A DNA stretch of 42,618 bases from Planctomycetaceae bacterium (lineage in GTDB: Bacteria > Planctomycetota > Planctomycetia > Pirellulales > UBA1268). The DNA lies in the NCBI GenBank assembly GCA_021300535.1, contig JAJTED010000028.1, positions 1 through 42,618 on the forward strand. The letters are read 5' to 3'. Below are positions 1 through 12,700 of this stretch, piece by piece. A program made the position numbers and the translations under genes. The notes below the pieces were generated by a model. It was given only the letters and a program-made list of their open reading frames with translations. It ran no database searches and was not told the origin of the DNA. Position 1 is the first letter of the stretch. Each line of letters opens with the position of its first letter.

Positions 1-66
1 TGGCGCATGGCACCCGGGAAGGACCGCGACCCGGAGTCCCCCGGCTCCCGCCGGGGGCTTTTTGTG
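1..66 (+). repeat. Right half of the dispersed terminator repeat, cut by window edge
   Basis: Matches the right half of the 163-bp repeat seen whole at 30041-30201, including the conserved stretch before the hairpin. An 8-bp GC hairpin (38-45 with 50-57) is followed by C and five T (59-63), so it should terminate plus-strand transcripts entering from the left. It lies convergent to the sigma factor gene, whose stop is at 112. The left half is outside the window. Confidence 0.75.
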
Positions 67-111
67 TCAGTGGAGCAGGCGTAAATCCGTGGGCGTGATC
101 GTGCCTGCGGC

Positions 112-693
112 CTACCCCCCCGCCAGCCGCTCGCGAATCCGGGCCACACGCATCCGCAGCGCGCCGGCCGAGGTGCCGAACATCTCGGCGAGGTCATCGT
201 ACTCGTGCCCTTCGGCGAACTTCATCAGCACCAGCGCCCGATCCGCCTCGTCGAGGCCCTCGAGCAAACGGGCGACGTCGTGCGCGGCGTCCACCGCCTG
301 GGCCGCCGTGGCGCGGCCATCGGCCTGGGCCTGCACGGGTCGGGCCTCGTCGCCCGCGGCCGACTCCGGCGTTTCGCGCCGCCGCCGCCGCGACCGCGAC
401 CGGCGCAGCGTCAGGCAGGTGCGAATCGCCACGCCGTGAAGCCAGGTCGCGTAGCGGCTCCGCCCGGCGAACTTCCCGCGGTCGAAGAACAGGCGGACGA
501 ACACCTCCTGCGCGGCATCCTGGGCGTCGTGCTCGTTGCCCATCAGCCGCCAGCACACCCGCCACACTCGCTCCCGGAACCGCTCGACGAGCGCCGTGAA
601 CGCCACGCCGTCGGAGCCCTCGCGGGCCGCGAGCGCCGCGAGCTCCTCGTCGCTCGCCGTCGCCACGTCGCGGTCGCCGGCCGGTTCGGACAC
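112..693 (-). CDS. ECF-type RNA polymerase sigma factor
   Basis: A 193-residue sigma-70 family protein with only regions 2 and 4, the layout of extracytoplasmic-function sigma factors. Region 2 is visible as NEHDAQDAAQEVFVRLFFDR followed by GRSRYATWLHGVAIRTC. Region 4, the helix-turn-helix that reads the -35 element, is visible as LDEADRALVLMKFAEGH and then YDDLAEMFGTSAGALRMRV near the C-terminus. The linker is a basic run (RRSRSRRRRR) plus an Ala/Glu-rich stretch. The start chosen is GTG at 693, because no upstream ATG gives a sensible protein and a GGAG lies about 8 nt before it. The open frame continues upstream but is only a shadow of the pump gene. It sits 92 bp downstream of the RND pump on the same strand and may be co-transcribed. 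No anti-sigma gene is visible. Its target promoters cannot be inferred. Confidence 0.88.
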   Translation of the reverse strand: MSEPAGDRDVATASDEELAALAAREGSDGVAFTALVERFRERVWRVCWRLMGNEHDAQDAAQEVFVRLFFDRGKFAGRSRYATWLHGVAIRTCLTLRRSRSRRRRRETPESAAGDEARPVQAQADGRATAAQAVDAAHDVARLLEGLDEADRALVLMKFAEGHEYDDLAEMFGTSAGALRMRVARIRERLAGG

Positions 694-785
694 GCACCAC
701 TCTCCGTGCCGAGAGGATACGGGCGGCGGCCATTTCCGCCCAGCGGCAGTCCACGTCGGCCGCGGGCCTGCGGCGGCCTGCGGTC

Positions 786-3887
<3,102 letters not shown>

Positions 3888-4024
3888 GCGCCGTCCTTAG
3901 CCGCCTGCGGTGCGGATCATGAAACCGCCGCCGCGGGATGACGCGGGCGGCGGCAGCCGAAGCGGCCGTGGTCCTCGGGCCGGCCACGGCGAAAGCCGGG
4001 CGGGGCGGGCCGTGACCGCGGTCC

Positions 4025-5389
4025 TCATAAGGCGCCCTTTTCCATCCGCTCGAGAAGAATCTGGCTCTTGAGCACGTGGCTCCCGGCCGCCACGACGTGG
4101 GTGATTTGCGGATCGGTCGCCACGTCGTTGGCGATCTCGACGGCGTCGCCGATCCGCACGCCCGGCTCCACCGGGCGGGCCGTGAACGCGACTTCCCCGG
4201 CGGGCACGAAAACCACCCAGCGGCTCCCGTCCCATTGAACGCTCGTCCGCGGCACGACGACGGCGGTGCCGCGTCGGTCGATCTCGATCCGCCCGCTGCC
4301 GAAGGTGTGGGCCCGCAAGGCATGCCGCGTTTCGCCGTCAGCCGCGCCGGCCAGATTGTCGACCTCGGCCCGCACCTCGAGCGTGCGGGTCTCCTCGTTC
4401 ACCTCGGTGCTGATCCACGTGATCCGGCTGGTGAAGTCGGTCTCGGAGCCGTCGGGCCGGAACCGCACCGGCTGGCCGATCGCCACCTTGTCGGCGTCTT
4501 CCTTGCTCACGTTGAGCACCAGCAGCATCGTCGAGACGTCGGCGACCTCGAAGATCGGCTTCGCGGCCTCGATCACCTCGCCGACGACGGCCTCGCGGCC
4601 CACGACGATGCCGTTGAAGGGGGCGTAGAGCGGCAGCAGGTTCGACGTCACGAGGGCGGAATCGAGCCCGGCCACCATCGCCGGTGGCAGGCCGAGGGTG
4701 CGGATCCGCGCGGCGCGGGTGTCGTCGTCGAGCGTTTCGTATTCCTTGATTGTGACTTCGAAGCCGAGGTTCACCAGCGCCTGTTCGGCATTCGTCAGAT
4801 GGTTGCGGGCCTCGCGGAGCAGGGCCTTGGCCTCGCGGAGCTGGCGGCCCATGACCGCGCTTTTGACCTCCTCCAGAATCGCGTACTGCTCACGCCGCGA
4901 TTCGTACGCGACCAGGGCGTTGAGGAACTCCGCCTTCAGTCGGCCCACGTCTTGGCTGTCGATGACGAGCAGCACGTCCCCCTTGCGGACGTGGTCGCCG
5001 AGCCGCTTTTCCACCCGCCAGATGCTGCCCGGCACGCGGGTCGAAAGCTGGGCGATGCGGCGCTCGTCGTAGGCGACCACGCCGTTGCAGGCGAGCTCGC
5101 TGACGACGGGCCGCTTCTCGACCGGCACCACCTCGATGCCGGACCGTTCCAGCGCCTCCCGCGACGGAAACCGCACGGTGCCGTCGTCGGCGGATGCCGT
5201 CGCGGCGTCGTGATCGACCGCGGGCTGGGCAGCATGCTCCGCGTGGTGGGCATGATCGCCTCCGAACCCGAAGGTCCAGTGCGTGGCGTGGCCGTACCAG
5301 CCGACGACCGCGAGCGCGGAGGCCGTGGCAATCGAGAGGGCCCAGCCGCCGGCTGCCGCGAGCAACTGACGCCACTGGAACCAGGACAA
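4025..5389 (-). CDS. RND efflux periplasmic adaptor (HlyD/CzcB type membrane fusion protein)
   Basis: The periplasmic adaptor for the RND pump encoded just downstream. One N-terminal membrane segment (about residues 7-28) is followed by a short His-rich stretch (GDHAHHAEHAA) that could bind metal. The first half-lipoyl piece reads STRVPGSIWRVEKRLGDHVR, then KGDVLLVIDSQDVG. An alpha-helical hairpin follows (about 120-190), then the second lipoyl half (LYAPFNGIVVGREAVVGEVI), and beta-barrel and membrane-proximal domains. The start is uncertain: there is no ATG in frame before the membrane segment. TTG at 5389 is used here; another in-frame TTG lies at 5539. A strong GAGGAGG stands about 20 nt before the 5389 TTG, too far for an ideal site. 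The family call is firm; the N-terminus is not. Confidence 0.85.
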   Translation of the reverse strand: MSWFQWRQLLAAAGGWALSIATASALAVVGWYGHATHWTFGFGGDHAHHAEHAAQPAVDHDAATASADDGTVRFPSREALERSGIEVVPVEKRPVVSELACNGVVAYDERRIAQLSTRVPGSIWRVEKRLGDHVRKGDVLLVIDSQDVGRLKAEFLNALVAYESRREQYAILEEVKSAVMGRQLREAKALLREARNHLTNAEQALVNLGFEVTIKEYETLDDDTRAARIRTLGLPPAMVAGLDSALVTSNLLPLYAPFNGIVVGREAVVGEVIEAAKPIFEVADVSTMLLVLNVSKEDADKVAIGQPVRFRPDGSETDFTSRITWISTEVNEETRTLEVRAEVDNLAGAADGETRHALRAHTFGSGRIEIDRRGTAVVVPRTSVQWDGSRWVVFVPAGEVAFTARPVEPGVRIGDAVEIANDVATDPQITHVVAAGSHVLKSQILLERMEKGAL

Positions 5390-5576
5390 GAATCGGCGGG
5401 GCTTTGCAACCTCCTCGGCAGGCCTGCGATGCCGCAGGACCCAACGAAAATGTCGCCGACGTCCAGATTCGCCGGCAACGGTGATGAAAGTCAGGGAATT
5501 ATTCCACGCCGTCCGATCCTGTCCAGTTGGTCGACGCAAAACGCCGCCCCAGCCGCGGGGTCGGGCTCCGCGTCCG

Positions 5577-6953
5577 TCAGCCCGCGAGAGCCGCCGCCGC
5601 CCGCGCCAGGGCCGCATCGACGGCCGCCTCGTCTTCAGCCTCGGACACCAGCCGCACGATCGGCTCGGTGTTGCTCGACCGCACCAGCAGCCAGCCGCCG
5701 GGCCAGTCGAGCCGCAGGCCGTCGAGCCGGTCGGGCCGGGCCTCCGGAAACGCCGCCGCGATCCGGTCGAGCGCCGCTGCCAGCCCCGGGCCACGGATCG
5801 CCGGGGCGAGATCGACCTTCGTCTTCTTCATCACCAGCCGCGGCAACGCCGCCGCCAGGTCGGCGACGCTCGTCAGCGTCGGCCCGGCACACATCCGCTC
5901 GAGCACCAGGGCCATCGCCACGAAGCTGTCGCGGACGAGCACCACCCGCGGGTCGATCACGCCCCCGTTGCCCTCGCCGCCGAGCACCGCCCCCACGGCG
6001 AGCATCCGATCGACGACATTGGCCTCGCCCACCGCCGCGACGTGGCAGGGCACGCCGTGCCGGGCCGCGATCAGCGCGGTCATGCCGCTGGTGGAGCAGT
6101 TGACCACGACCGGGCCGGGCGTCTTCGCGAGCACGGCATCGACCGCCAACGCCAGCGTCGCTTCCTCGCCAAGGTAATGGCCGGCGGCCGTGGCGATCGC
6201 CAGGCGGTCGGCGTCGGGATCCTGGAAGAAACCGACGGCGGCGCCGGCCGCGGGGATCCGCGGCAGCATGCCCGCCAGGTTTGCGGCCGTGGGCTCGGGC
6301 TCGTGCGCGAACAGGCCGTCGGGAGTGCCGCCTTCGATCACGACCTCGCAGCCGAGGTGCTCGAGCAGCGGCCGGGCCACGCGGCTGCCCGCGCCATGGC
6401 AGGCGTCGAGCCAGACGCGGGGCCGGTGCCGACGGATCACGGCCACGTCCACCGTGGCGGCGACGAGCCGGACGTGGTCAGCGATGCCATCGTCGGCATG
6501 CACGCGGCCGCGCGGGCCGGTGCCGGCGACCACGGGGCCGCCGGCCTCGAAGCGGGCGAGCACGACGCGGCCCGCGGCCGCCGGGAGCACGCGGCCCTGC
6601 GCCGAGAAGAGCTTCAGGCCGTTGTAGCGGGCGGGGTTGTGGCTCGCCGAGAGTTGGATGCCGCCGGCCGCGGCTCGCTCGCGGACGACGACGCCGATGG
6701 TGGGCGTGGCGGCGGGGCCACAGTCGATCACGTCGCGGCCGGCCGCGGTGAGAAACTCGACGACCGCCGCCGCCAGCGGCGGACCGTTGGCCCGGCCGTC
6801 GCGGCCGATCACGACCGGCCCCGACGGCAGGCCCGCCACGAAGGCCGCCGCGTATCGCACGGCCACCTCCGGCGTGAGCGTTTGCCCGACGACGCCGCGC
6901 AGCCCCGACACGCTGACGATCAACGGCTCGGCGGTGGTGGCGGTGACGCTCAT
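5577..6953 (-). CDS. Phosphoglucosamine mutase / phosphomannomutase family enzyme
   Basis: A 458-residue alpha-D-phosphohexomutase. Visible hallmarks in order are the catalytic phosphoserine loop LSASHNP (Ser about 104), the metal loop QDPDADRL, the sugar-binding loop GGEGNGGVI, and the phosphate-binding loop RSSNTEPIVRL near the C-terminus. These enzymes move a phosphate between C6 and C1 of a hexose; for cell-wall synthesis the reaction is glucosamine-6-P to glucosamine-1-P. The GGEGNGG loop is closer to archaeal-type PMM/GlmM proteins than to classic bacterial GlmM, so specificity for glucosamine, mannose or glucose phosphate is open. The ATG at 6953 starts just before the first conserved strand. 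It diverges from another phosphohexomutase 67 bp away. GlmS, which makes its possible substrate, is about 28 kb away in this window. Confidence 0.87.
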   Translation of the reverse strand: MSVTATTAEPLIVSVSGLRGVVGQTLTPEVAVRYAAAFVAGLPSGPVVIGRDGRANGPPLAAAVVEFLTAAGRDVIDCGPAATPTIGVVVRERAAAGGIQLSASHNPARYNGLKLFSAQGRVLPAAAGRVVLARFEAGGPVVAGTGPRGRVHADDGIADHVRLVAATVDVAVIRRHRPRVWLDACHGAGSRVARPLLEHLGCEVVIEGGTPDGLFAHEPEPTAANLAGMLPRIPAAGAAVGFFQDPDADRLAIATAAGHYLGEEATLALAVDAVLAKTPGPVVVNCSTSGMTALIAARHGVPCHVAAVGEANVVDRMLAVGAVLGGEGNGGVIDPRVVLVRDSFVAMALVLERMCAGPTLTSVADLAAALPRLVMKKTKVDLAPAIRGPGLAAALDRIAAAFPEARPDRLDGLRLDWPGGWLLVRSSNTEPIVRLVSEAEDEAAVDAALARAAAALAG

Positions 6954-7020
6954 GGCGGGTGGAGTATAAAACGGCCGCGGCCGGCACCACACATCCCCCG
7001 CATCAGCCCAGGAATGTCTC

Positions 7021-8883
7021 ATGAGCACGCCCGCCGACCTCGCCCGCCGTCTCGACGCGATCGCCGCCGCCCGCGCCGCCGGCACGATCACGGAGCACTC
7101 GGCGGTCATGATGCGGGACTGGCTGACCGCCCCGCGGTACGCGGAGTTCGCCGGCGAGTTGGCGGCTCGCATCGACGCCGGCTCGTGGCGGGAGCTCGAC
7201 GACGTCTTCTGGACGGTGATCCCCTTCGGCACGGGCGGCCGCCGGGGCACGATGTTTCCCGTCGGCTCCAACGCCATCAACGATCGGACGATCGGCGAGA
7301 GCGCCCAGGGGCTGGCCGATTACGTCCGCAGCGTCGTGCCCGCCGGCGCGACGCCCACCTGCGCGATCGCCTACGACACCCGGCACCGCTCCGAGCACTT
7401 CGCCCGGCTGTGCACCGAGGTCCTGCTCGCGGCCGGATTCAAGGTCTTCTTCCTGCGCGGCTTCCGCAGCACCCCCGAGCTCTCGTTCGCCGTGCGGCAC
7501 ACTGGCAGCACCTGCGGCATCATGGTCACCGCCAGCCACAACCCGCCCAGTGACAACGCCGTGAAGGTCTACTGGGCCGGCGGCGTGCAGGTGCTCCCGC
7601 CGCACGACAAGGGAATCATCGACCGCGTGATGCGGGTCGAGACGGTACACCGCGCGAGCTTCGAAGCGGGTGTCGCGGAGGACCGCGTGCGGTTCGTGGA
7701 GCAGGAGATCGATCCCGCCTTCGTGGCGGCGGTGTGCGGGCAGTCGGCGCCGGGACCGCGGGACGTGTCGATCCTCTATTCGCCGCTCCACGGCGTGGGC
7801 GCCACGGCCGTGGTGCCCGTGCTCCGCGGCGCGGGCTTCGAGAAGCTCCGGGTGTACGGGCCCCACGAGGAGCCCAGTGGCGACTTTCCCAACGTGCCCG
7901 GCCACGTCGCCAACCCCGAGAATCCGGCGGTGCTCACCGGCCCGATCGCCGACGCGGCCGCGCGGGGCGACGACCTCGTGCTCGCCAGCGACCCCGACTG
8001 CGACCGGCTCGGCGCCGCCGCGCCGCTGACCCGCGCCGCCGGGGCGGAGTGGCGGCCGTTCACGGGCAACCAGCTCTGCGGCCTGCTCTGCGGCCAGGCG
8101 ATCGCCGGCCGGGCGGCCCGCGGTCAGGCCCGGTCCGGCGACTATGTCGTCACCACGCTCGTCACCAGCGGCCTCGTCCGCCGCCTGGCCGAGGCCCGCG
8201 GCCTGCAGGTGGACGACACGCAGCTCGTGGGCTTCAAGTGGATCTGCTCGGCCATCGACAAGCACGGCCCGGAGCATTTCGTGTTCGGCGCCGAGGAGTC
8301 GCACGGCTACCTGGCAGGCACGCACGTCCGCGACAAGGACGCCGCCGTCGCCGCGCTGCTGATGACGGAGCTCACCGCGCGGCTCAAGGCCGCGGGCCGC
8401 ACGCCCCACGAGGAGCTCGACGCCCTGTACGCCGCTCACGGCTGCCACCAGGAGCGGCAGATCAACGTCATGCTCCCCGGAGCCAGCGGCATGGAGCGGA
8501 TGCAGGAGATCATGGCCGCGCTGCGGGCGCGGCCGCCGCAGTCCTGCGGCGGCCTCGACGTGGTCCGCACCCGCGACCAGGCCCGCCTGACGACGTGGAC
8601 GCCCGGGGCCGCGGCCGAGTCGTACGCCGGCGTGAAGGGCGACCTCGTGATCTTCGACCTCGCCGGCCTGCCGGAGGCGGGCACGCGGCTGGCGGACGGC
8701 CGCTTTCCGCCGCTCGGCAACGCGGTCGCCGCCCGGCCGAGCGGCACCGAGCCCAAGATCAAGTTCTACCTGTTCGCCGTGGCTCCCCCCGGCCCCGCGG
8801 CCGCGCTGCCGGCGACAAAGCAGAGCCTTACGGCCCGCCTCGACGCGATCGAGCGCGACCTGCGGGCGCTGGTCGGGGTGTGA
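7021..8883 (+). CDS. Phospho-sugar mutase (phosphoglucomutase/phosphomannomutase)
   Basis: A 620-residue alpha-D-phosphohexomutase of the long type, about 560-620 residues. The catalytic loop GIMVTASHNPPSDN lies near residue 173, the metal loop LASDPDCDRLG near 324, the sugar loop FGAEESHGYLAGTHVRDKD follows, and the phosphate loop RPSGTEPKIKFYLF lies near 571. It most likely interconverts glucose-1-P and glucose-6-P, feeding glycogen or sugar-nucleotide synthesis, but mannose phosphates cannot be excluded. It is divergent from the shorter mutase at 5577-6953, so the 67-bp gap (6954-7020) must hold both promoters. The ATG at 7021 opens a helical N-terminal region typical of this subfamily. 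Nothing looks broken. Confidence 0.9.
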   Translation: MSTPADLARRLDAIAAARAAGTITEHSAVMMRDWLTAPRYAEFAGELAARIDAGSWRELDDVFWTVIPFGTGGRRGTMFPVGSNAINDRTIGESAQGLADYVRSVVPAGATPTCAIAYDTRHRSEHFARLCTEVLLAAGFKVFFLRGFRSTPELSFAVRHTGSTCGIMVTASHNPPSDNAVKVYWAGGVQVLPPHDKGIIDRVMRVETVHRASFEAGVAEDRVRFVEQEIDPAFVAAVCGQSAPGPRDVSILYSPLHGVGATAVVPVLRGAGFEKLRVYGPHEEPSGDFPNVPGHVANPENPAVLTGPIADAAARGDDLVLASDPDCDRLGAAAPLTRAAGAEWRPFTGNQLCGLLCGQAIAGRAARGQARSGDYVVTTLVTSGLVRRLAEARGLQVDDTQLVGFKWICSAIDKHGPEHFVFGAEESHGYLAGTHVRDKDAAVAALLMTELTARLKAAGRTPHEELDALYAAHGCHQERQINVMLPGASGMERMQEIMAALRARPPQSCGGLDVVRTRDQARLTTWTPGAAAESYAGVKGDLVIFDLAGLPEAGTRLADGRFPPLGNAVAARPSGTEPKIKFYLFAVAPPGPAAALPATKQSLTARLDAIERDLRALVGV

Positions 8884-8920
8884 CGGCCACGCTTTCAATC
8901 CGCAGTCGGTTGGGGTGGGT

Positions 8921-9078
8921 GGGGTTGCCCGTGCCCCGTCGCCGGACGTTCGCTGCGGACCTCCGGTCCTTCGCTCACTCGGAGGTGCCTGGCGCTTCGG
9001 CGGGCACCGATCCGACGCAGGCGGATTGGTCGGCCTGCGCTGGGCACCTACGCCGGCTCCCGGGGCATGGGCAACCCC
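8921..9078. repeat. Long imperfect inverted repeat in the pgm-msrB gap
   Basis: The 300-bp gap between the mutase and msrB has no gene. It contains 18-bp arms at 8921-8938 and 9061-9078 that are complementary with one mismatch, enclosing about 120 bp that has a shorter internal pairing (GGTGCC with GGCACC). It is unlike the terminator repeat found elsewhere. It could be a different non-autonomous repeat or a folded RNA at the end of the mutase message; no function is assigned. Confidence 0.55.
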
Positions 9079-9100
9079 GCCGCGGCTCGTGAATGCGATG

Positions 9101-9130
9101 TTCAACCGGAAGCCGAACGGGGCCTATACT
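9101..9130 (+). promoter_or_regulatory. Candidate sigma-70-like promoter for msrB-putA
   Basis: TATACT at 9125-9130 is a near-consensus -10. A weak -35-like TTCAAC stands at 9101-9106, 18 bp upstream. It is 55 bp before the msrB start. In this GC-rich background the AT-rich hexamer stands out, but the -35 match is poor. Confidence 0.3.
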
Positions 9131-9184
9131 TATTCGGAAGCCGACAGTCCGTGACCGCCGTTCAAGAGGAGGCTCGTTGCCACG

Positions 9185-9781
9185 ATGAAGAAACCGCGAC
9201 CGACGATGTGGATGCTTTCGCTGGCAACGGCCGCCTGCCTGCCGGCCTGCTCGTTCGCCGCCCCTCCCGCGCCCCAGGAACCAAAGCCCATGACCAAGCC
9301 CGACGACCGCGAGGCCGCCGACGCCGACAAGAACCCCGCGGTGAAGGGGCGGCTCGCCGACGACGCGGTCCCCAAGACCGAAGAGGAATGGCGGCAGCGG
9401 CTCACGAGCCATCAATACGAGATCATTCGCCGCAAGGGCACCGAGCGGGCGTTCACCGGCAAGTACACCGACACCGAGACCGCCGGCACCTACCGCTGCA
9501 TCGGCTGCGGCGAGCCGCTCTTTCGCTCCGGTGAGAAGTTCCACAGCGGCTGCGGCTGGCCGAGCTTCTTCGCGCCGATCGACGGCGTGAAGGGCAAGAC
9601 GATCGCCGAGCACCGCGACCTGTCGCACGGCATGGTGCGGACCGAGGTCACCTGCCGCCGCTGCGGCGGGCACCTCGGGCATGTCTTCAACGACGGCCCG
9701 CCGCCGACCGGCCTGCGGTACTGCATCAATTCCGCCTCCATCATCCTCGACGAGGCCAAGGCCGGGGACAAGCCGAAGTAG
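9185..9781 (+). CDS. msrB: Exported peptide-methionine (R)-S-oxide reductase
   Basis: A 198-residue protein whose last 130 residues are a complete MsrB domain, which reduces the R form of methionine sulfoxide. Two CxxC zinc motifs are visible (CIGC and CRRC), together with HSGCGWPSF, the segment [20 protein letters not shown] and the catalytic Cys in RYCINSASI (about residue 180). The first 25 residues form a signal peptide. It contains LPAC, a near-lipobox, so the enzyme may be a lipoprotein; otherwise it is periplasmic. A GAGGAGG lies about 10 nt before the ATG. putA starts 7 nt after the stop, so the two are probably co-transcribed. The export signal means it repairs envelope rather than cytosolic proteins (inference). 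Confidence 0.93.
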   Translation: MKKPRPTMWMLSLATAACLPACSFAAPPAPQEPKPMTKPDDREAADADKNPAVKGRLADDAVPKTEEEWRQRLTSHQYEIIRRKGTERAFTGKYTDTETAGTYRCIGCGEPLFRSGEKFHSGCGWPSFFAPIDGVKGKTIAEHRDLSHGMVRTEVTCRRCGGHLGHVFNDGPPPTGLRYCINSASIILDEAKAGDKPK

Positions 9782-9788
9782 GACGCCG

Positions 9789-12700
9789 ATGACCGCCGTG
9801 ACGGGATCTGCCGCGGTCGTTCCGCCGACGAGGCTCACGTCGGCCGATCTGGCGGCGATCGAGACCCGCGTGCAGGAGATCGGCCGCCGGCTGCTCGAGC
9901 GGGCGCTGGCCGCGCAGCCGGGCATGGCCTCCACCGAGTGGTGGGCCCAGCAGGCGGGCGAGTGGGCCACGCACGACGACGAGTTGAAGGTCCGGCTCTT
10001 CCGGCTCGTCGACTGCATGCCGATGCTCGACGATCCGGTCGCCCTTGATCGGCACGTCCGCGAGTATCTCGACGACGACGTGGTGGCCCGGCTGCCGAAT
10101 CCGCTCCGGGCGGCGCTGCAGGCGGCCCGGTCCGGCCTCCTCGCCCCGTTCGCGGCCCGGGCCGTGCGGGCGGCGACGCTCGCCCAGGCCCGCCGCTTCA
10201 TCGCCGGCACCACGCCCGACGAGGCGGCGGCGGCGGCCCTCGCGCAGCGGCGCAAGCACCGGGCCTTTACGCTCGACCTGCTCGGCGAGGCGGTGATCAG
10301 CGACACCGAGGCCGACGACTACGCGGCGGCCTACGCCCGACTGCTCGCGGAACTGCCGCCGCTGGCCGCCCGCTGGCCCGGCGATCGGCTCGTGGACGAC
10401 GGGCCGGGAGGAACGCCCCTGCCGCGGGTCAACGTCTCGCTGAAATTGTCGGCGCTCGACGGCCGCTTCGACGCCATCGATCCCGCCGGCACGACGGAGC
10501 GGGTGCTGGCCCGGCTGCGGCCCTTGTGGCGGGCGGCCCGCGACCATGGCGGGCAGGTCCACGTCGACATGGAGAGCCACGCCACGAAGGACCTGGCGCT
10601 GGCGATCTTCAAGCGCATCGCGATGGAGGAGGAGTTTCGCGACTGGCCGCACTGCGGGATCGTGATCCAGTGCTACCTGCGGGATGCGCTCCGGGATCTC
10701 GCCGACCTCGCCGCCTGGGCCGAGCGGCGCGGCACGCCCGTGTGGGTGCGGCTCGTCAAGGGCGCCTATTGGGACCACGAGACAATCCACGCCCGGGCCG
10801 CCGGCTGGCCGGTGCCGGTGTGGGAGCGGAAGTGGGAGACCGACCGCTGCTACGAGGCGGCGACGACCTTCGTGATGGAGCATGCCCAGGTGCTCAGGCC
10901 GGCGCTCGGCAGCCACAACCTCCGCTCGCTGGCCCACGGCATGGCCGTCGCCGAGCACCTCGGGCTCGACCGCCGCGCGGTGGAGATGCAGATGCTCTTC
11001 GGCATGGCCGACCCGGAGAAGGAGGCCGTCACGGCCGAGGGCTGGCGGCTGCGGGTCTACATGCCCTACGGGCAGCTCGTGCCCGGCATGGCCTATCTCG
11101 TCCGGCGGCTGTTGGAGAACTCGTCGAACGACTCGTTCCTGCGGGCGGGCTTCGTGCAGCACGTGCCGCCGGCCACGCTCCTGGCGCCGCCCGGCCCGCC
11201 GGCGGTGGCGGCGCGACGCGGCCCGGAACAAGACGACCAGTCCGCGGCGGACGCCGTCGAGTTTCGCAACGAGCCGCTCACCGACTTCGCGTTGGAGCCG
11301 GCCCGCCGGAGCATGCAGGAGGCGGTCGACCGACTTCGCGCCCGGTTCGACGGCGGCCCGCCCGAGGTCGTGCCCGTGGTGATCGGCGGCCGGCGCGAGG
11401 AACGCGGCGAGCGGTTTCCACGGCACGATCCCGCCGATCACGCGCGGCTCGTCGCGCAGGTCTCGGCGGCCACGCCGGGGGATGCCGACCGCGCCGTGGC
11501 CGCCTGCCATGCGGCGCTGCCGGGCTGGCGCGACGCGGGCGTGGAGCGGCGGGCGGCGGTGCTGCGGGCGGCGGCGGCGGAGATGCGCCGGCGCCGGTTC
11601 GAGCTCGCGGCACTGCAGGTGTTCGAGGTCGGCAAGCCCTGGCGGGAGGCCGACGCCGACGTGGCCGAGGCCATCGACTTCTGTGAGTATTACGCCCGCG
11701 AGGCGGTGCGGCTGGGCCAGCCCCGCCGCGTGGACGTGCCGGGCGAGGAGAACACGACCGGCTTTCTGCCCCGCGGCGTGACCGTGGTGATCGCGCCCTG
11801 GAACTTTCCCCTCGCGATCCTCACGGGGATGACGACCGCGGCGCTCGTCACGGGCAACCCGGTGGTCATGAAGCCCGCCGAGCAGTCGTCGCTCACGGCC
11901 TTGCGGCTCCACGAAATCCTCCTCGCAGCGGGCGTGCCGCCCGGCGGGCTGGCGCTGCTCCCCGGCCGCGGGGAGCAGGTCGGGCCGCCGCTGGTGACGC
12001 ATCCCGACGTGGCCACGATCGCCTTCACCGGCTCGCGGGCCGTGGGCCTGGCGATCAACGCCCAGGCCGCTGCGGCGAGTGCCACGCCGGGCGCGCGGCT
12101 CGTGAAGCGGGTGATCGCGGAGATGGGGGGCAAGAACGCGATCATCGTCGACGACGACGCCGACCTCGACGAGGCGGTGGCCGCGGTCGTTCGCAGCGGC
12201 TTCGGCTTCCAGGGGCAGAAGTGCTCCGCCTGCTCCCGCGCGATCGTCCTGGCGAGCGTGCACGATGCCTTCGCCACCCGGCTGGCCGGCGCGATCCGCA
12301 GCCTGGCGGTGGGGCCGGCCGCCGACCCGGGCACGCAGGTCGGCCCGCTCGTGGACCGGGAGGCGTTCGAGCGGGTGCGGTCGTTCGTCGATCTCGGCCG
12401 GCGGACCGCCCGCACGCTCGCGGCCGTGGACGTGGGGCCGCTCGCCGACCGCGGCTGGTTCGTGGGGCCGCACGCGTTCGCAGGCGTCGATCCCGCCGGG
12501 CCGCTCGGGCAGGAGGAGATCTTCGGGCCGGTGCTCGCCGTCATTCCCGCCCGCGACTTCGATCACGCGCTCGAGATCGCCAACGGCACCGCCTACGCCC
12601 TCACCGCCGGCATCTGTTCCCGCAGTCCGTCGCGGCTGGAGCGGGCGCGGCAGGCGCTGGCGGCGGGCAACGTCTATCTCAACCGCGGGATCACGGGCGC

